Assembly (NCBI GenBank): GCA_964016875.1
Contig: OZ024735.1
Span: forward strand, 14,933,434 to 14,997,433
Length of the DNA: 64,000 nt
From: Fallopia convolvulus
Lineage: Eukaryota; Streptophyta; Magnoliopsida; Caryophyllales; Polygonaceae
Direction: 5' to 3'
Shown: positions 61,105 to 64,000 of the stretch, one piece after another
Numbering within the stretch: position 1 is the stretch's first letter
Layout: each line of letters begins with the position of its first letter
Made by a program: the position numbers and the translations under genes
The notes under the pieces: model-generated
Database searches by the model: none
The model's input: only the letters and a program-made list of their open reading frames with translations
Told to the model about the DNA's origin: nothing

Positions 61105-62824
61105 CGAAAATGCCCTAAACGGTTGTACGGTCGAATGTGTCCTTACAAAATGTTTTTCTTAGGCCCCAACTAGCACATCCAAGCCAAAAAAAGGAAAAAA
61201 AACTCGCAAAAGTTATGGTATGAAAATCTTTGTACCATTCAGCCTCAAACAAAGACCCTTCCCGAAAATGCCCTATATGGTTGTAAGGTCGAATTTATCT
61301 TTACAAAAGGTTTTTCTTAGGCCCATGCTAGTCCATCCAAGCCAAAAAACGGAAAAAACTGGCAAAATTTCTGTTACGAAAATCTTCGTACCATTCAACC
61401 TCAAACTAAGACCCTTCCCGAAAATGCCCTAAACGGTTGTACGGTCAAATATAGCTTTACAAAAGGTTTTTCTTAAGCCCATGCTTGTCCATCCAAGCAA
61501 AAAAACGGAAAAAACTCGCAAAAGTTTTGGTATGAAAATCTTCGTACCATTCAGCCTCAAACCATGACCCTTCCCAAAAATGCCCTAAACAGTTGTAAGG
61601 TCGAATGTGTTTTTACAAAATGTTTTTCTTAGGCCCCAACTAGCACATCCAAGCCCAAAAACGGAAAAAACTGGCAAAATTTATGGTACGAAAATCTTTG
61701 TACTTTTCAGCCTCAAACAAAGACCCTTCCCGAAAATGCCCTAAATGGTTGTAAGGTCGAATTTGTCTTTACAAAAGGTTTTTCTTAGGCCCATGCTAGT
61801 CCATCCAAGCCAAAAAACGGAAAAAACTCGCAAAATTTCTGGTACGAAAATCTTCGTACCATTCAACCTCAAACCAAGACACTTCTCGAAAATGCCCTAA
61901 ACGGTTGTACGGTCGAATGTATCCTTACAAAATGTTTTTCTTAGGCCCCAACTAGCACATCCAAGCCAAAAAAAGGAAAAAAAACTCGCAAAAGTTATGG
62001 TACGAAAATCTTTGTACCATTCAGCCTCAAACAAAGACCCTTCCCGAAAATGCCCTAAATGGTTGTAAGGTCGAATTTGTCTTTACAAAAGGTTTTTCTT
62101 AGGCCCATGCTAGTCCATCCAAGCCAAAAAACGGAAAAAACTCGCAAAATTTCTGGTACGAAAATCTTCGTACAATTCAACCTCAAACCAAGACCCTTCC
62201 CGAAAATGCCCTAAACGGTTGTACGGTCAAATATGTCTTTACAAAAGGTTTTTCTTAATCCCATGCTTGTCCATCCAAGCAAAAAAACGGAAAAAACTCG
62301 CAAAAGTTCTGGTATGAAAATCTTCGTACCATTCAGCCTCAAACCAAGACCCTTCCCGAAAATGCCCTAAACAGTTGTAAGGTCGAATGTGTTTTTACAA
62401 AATGTTTTTCTTAGGCCCCAACTAGCACATCCAAGCCCAAAAAGGGAAAAAACTCGCAAAAGTTCTAGTACGAAAATATTCGTACAATTCAGCCTCAAAC
62501 AAAGACCCTTCCCGAAAATGCCCTAAACGGTTGAACGGTCGAATTTTTGTTTACAAAATGTTTTTCATAGGCCCCAACTAGCACATCCAAGCAAAAAAAC
62601 TGAAAAAACTCGCAAAAGTTTTGGTACGAAACTCTTCGTACCATTAACCCTCAAACCAAGACCCTTCCCGAAAATGCCCTAAACGGTTGAACGGTCGAAT
62701 GTGTCTTAACAAAATGTTTTTCTTAGACCCCAAGTAGCACATCCAAACCCAAAAACGGAAAAAACTCGCAAAAGTTCTGGTACGAAAATCATTGAACCAT
62801 CCAGCCTCAAACCAAGACACTTCT
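61105..62824 (+). repeat. 11-mer unit, copy 2 (1720 bp)
   Basis: Same order and private variants as copy 1. It adds CCCTATATGGTTG and CTCAAACTAAGACC in B, which are also found in the next unit, so those changes spread with the amplification. Confidence 0.85.
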
Positions 62825-64000
62825 CGAAAATGCCCTAAACGGTTGTACGGTCGAATGTGTCCTTACAAAATGTTTTTCTTAGGCCCCAACTAGCACATCC
62901 AAGCCAAAAAAAGGAAAAAAAACTCGCAAAAGTTATGGTATGAAAATCTTTGTACCATTCAGCCTCAAACAAAGACCCTTCCCGAAAATGCCCTATATGG
63001 TTGTAAGGTCGAATTTATCTTTACAAAAGGTTTTTCTTAGGCCCATGCTAGTCCATCCAAGCCAAAAAACGGAAAAAACTGGCAAAATTTCTGTTACGAA
63101 AATCTTCGTACCATTCAACCTCAAACTAAGACCCTTCCCGAAAATGCCCTAAACGGTTGTACGGTCAAATATAGCTTTACAAAAGGTTTTTCTTAAGCCC
63201 ATGCTTGTCCATCCAAGCAAAAAAACGGAAAAAACTCGCAAAAGTTTTGGTATGAAAATCTTCGTACCATTCAGCCTCAAACCATGACCCTTCCCAAAAA
63301 TGCCCTAAACAGTTGTAAGGTCGAATGTGTTTTTACAAAATGTTTTTCTTAGGCCCCAACTAGCACATCCAAGCCCAAAAACGGAAAAAACTGGCAAAAT
63401 TTATGGTACGAAAATCTTTGTACCATTCAGCCTCAAACAAAGACCCTTCCCGAAAATGCCCTAAATGGTTGTAAGGTCGAATTTGTCTTTACAAAAGGTT
63501 TTTCTTAGGCCCATGCTAGTCCATCCAAGCCAAAAAACGGAAAAAACTCGCAAAATTTCTGGTACGAAAATCTTCGTACCATTCAACCTCAAACCAAGAC
63601 CCTTCCCGAAAATGCCCTAAACGGTTGTACGGTGAAATATGTCTTTACAAAAGGTTTTTCTTAATCCCATGCTTGTCCATCCAAGCAAAAAAACGGAAAA
63701 AACTCGCAAAAGTTCTGGTATGAAAATCTTCGTACCATTCAGCCTCAAACCAAGACCCTTCCCGAAAATGCCCTAAACAGTTGTAAGGTCGAATGTGTTT
63801 TTTACAAAATGTTTTTCTTAGTCCCCAACTAGCACATCCAAGCCCAAAAAGGGAAAAAACTCGCAAAAGATCTAGTACGAAAATATTCGTACAATTCAGC
63901 CTCAAACAAAGACCCTTCCCGAAAATGCCCTAAACGGTTGAACAGTCGAATTTTTGTTTACAAAATGTTTTTCATAGGCCCCAACTAGCACATCCAAGCA
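62825..64000 (+). repeat. Next unit, 9-mer form, cut by the window edge
   Basis: The order is A B C D/A B C2 D then a partial E. The extra B/F-A pair is absent, so this is the 1406-bp form again. The array continues beyond the right edge. Confidence 0.83.

Larger units (their letters stand above)
1..64000 (+). repeat. Satellite DNA array, ~156 bp monomer, about 410 tandem copies
   Basis: The motif CGAAAATGCCCTAAA recurs at 71, 228, 383, 539, 695, 851 and 1007 and continues at 155-158 bp spacing to the last base. Every monomer reads in the same direction. Between these motifs each copy has the same order of blocks: a CGGTTG-ACGGTCGAAT block, a GTTTTTCTTAGGCC block, CACATCCAAGCC, an A-rich block (CGGAAAAAACTCGCAAAAG), a dyad around GGTACGAA, and CCTCAAACCAAGACCC. 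I saw no inserted element, inversion or unique sequence. One E monomer (20830-20985) counts as A 54, C 42, G 23, T 37, about 42 percent GC. Known biology: nucleosome-sized satellites in higher-order repeats are typical of centromeric or pericentromeric heterochromatin. That role here is inferred, and subtelomeric or knob heterochromatin is the alternative. Confidence 0.98.

Noticed and set aside
1..64000. CRISPR array
   Set aside because: The repeated portion is the whole monomer; there are no unique spacers between short repeats and no cas genes.
1..64000. Transposon or retroelement insertion in the array
   Set aside because: Monomer phase is unbroken from end to end. No long terminal repeats, target-site duplications, reverse transcriptase or transposase frames are present.

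Overview
The whole 64 kb window is one uninterrupted head-to-tail satellite DNA array. The basic monomer is about 156 bp (usually 155-158), so roughly 410 copies are present, all in the same orientation. I find no protein-coding gene, RNA gene, transposon, CRISPR array or unique spacer. This is eukaryotic heterochromatin, most plausibly a centromeric or pericentromeric block, because the monomer is nucleosome-sized, carries a short dyad symmetry and is arranged in higher-order repeats. A plant is weakly favoured (size class, and one plant-telomere-type heptamer CCCTAAA per monomer), but I do not recognise the satellite by name and cannot assign a species.

The monomers fall into six subtypes, called A to F here. 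Their regular order A-B-C-D-E-F forms a hexamer of about 937 bp, seen cleanly at 20204-23015. The longer periods can be read as edited hexamers, with single monomers deleted, A-B-C modules inserted, or two subtypes fused into a chimeric monomer. In this report a monomer is counted from the CGAAAATGCC motif to the next one.

Layout: 71-6471, 6472-12718 and 12719-17558 are three versions of a very long unit of 41, 40 and 31 monomers. 17559-20203 is irregular. 20204-23015 holds three hexamers. 23016-26768 holds 9-mers of 1407 bp. 26769-28639 holds two hexamers. 28796-36286 is exactly three copies of a 16-mer of 2497 bp. 36287-39097 is two copies of another 9-mer (about 1405 bp). 39098-47017 is two copies of a 26-mer of 4060 bp, the second truncated. 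46125 to about 48267 is an 8-mer of 1249 bp. 48467-51120 is hexamers. 51121-55011 is a diverged 9-mer of 1401 bp. 55168-57978 is three hexamers. 57979-64000 is a family of 9-mer (1406 bp) and 11-mer (1720 bp) units.

The most interesting signals are the nested higher-order architecture with changing periods, the subtype-specific pattern of an 8+4+8 bp dyad (perfect in B and E, 7-bp arms in D, one mismatch in A and C, destroyed in F), base changes shared between different subtypes inside one unit (a gene-conversion signature), and rare variants linking the first 13 kb to a block 40 kb away.
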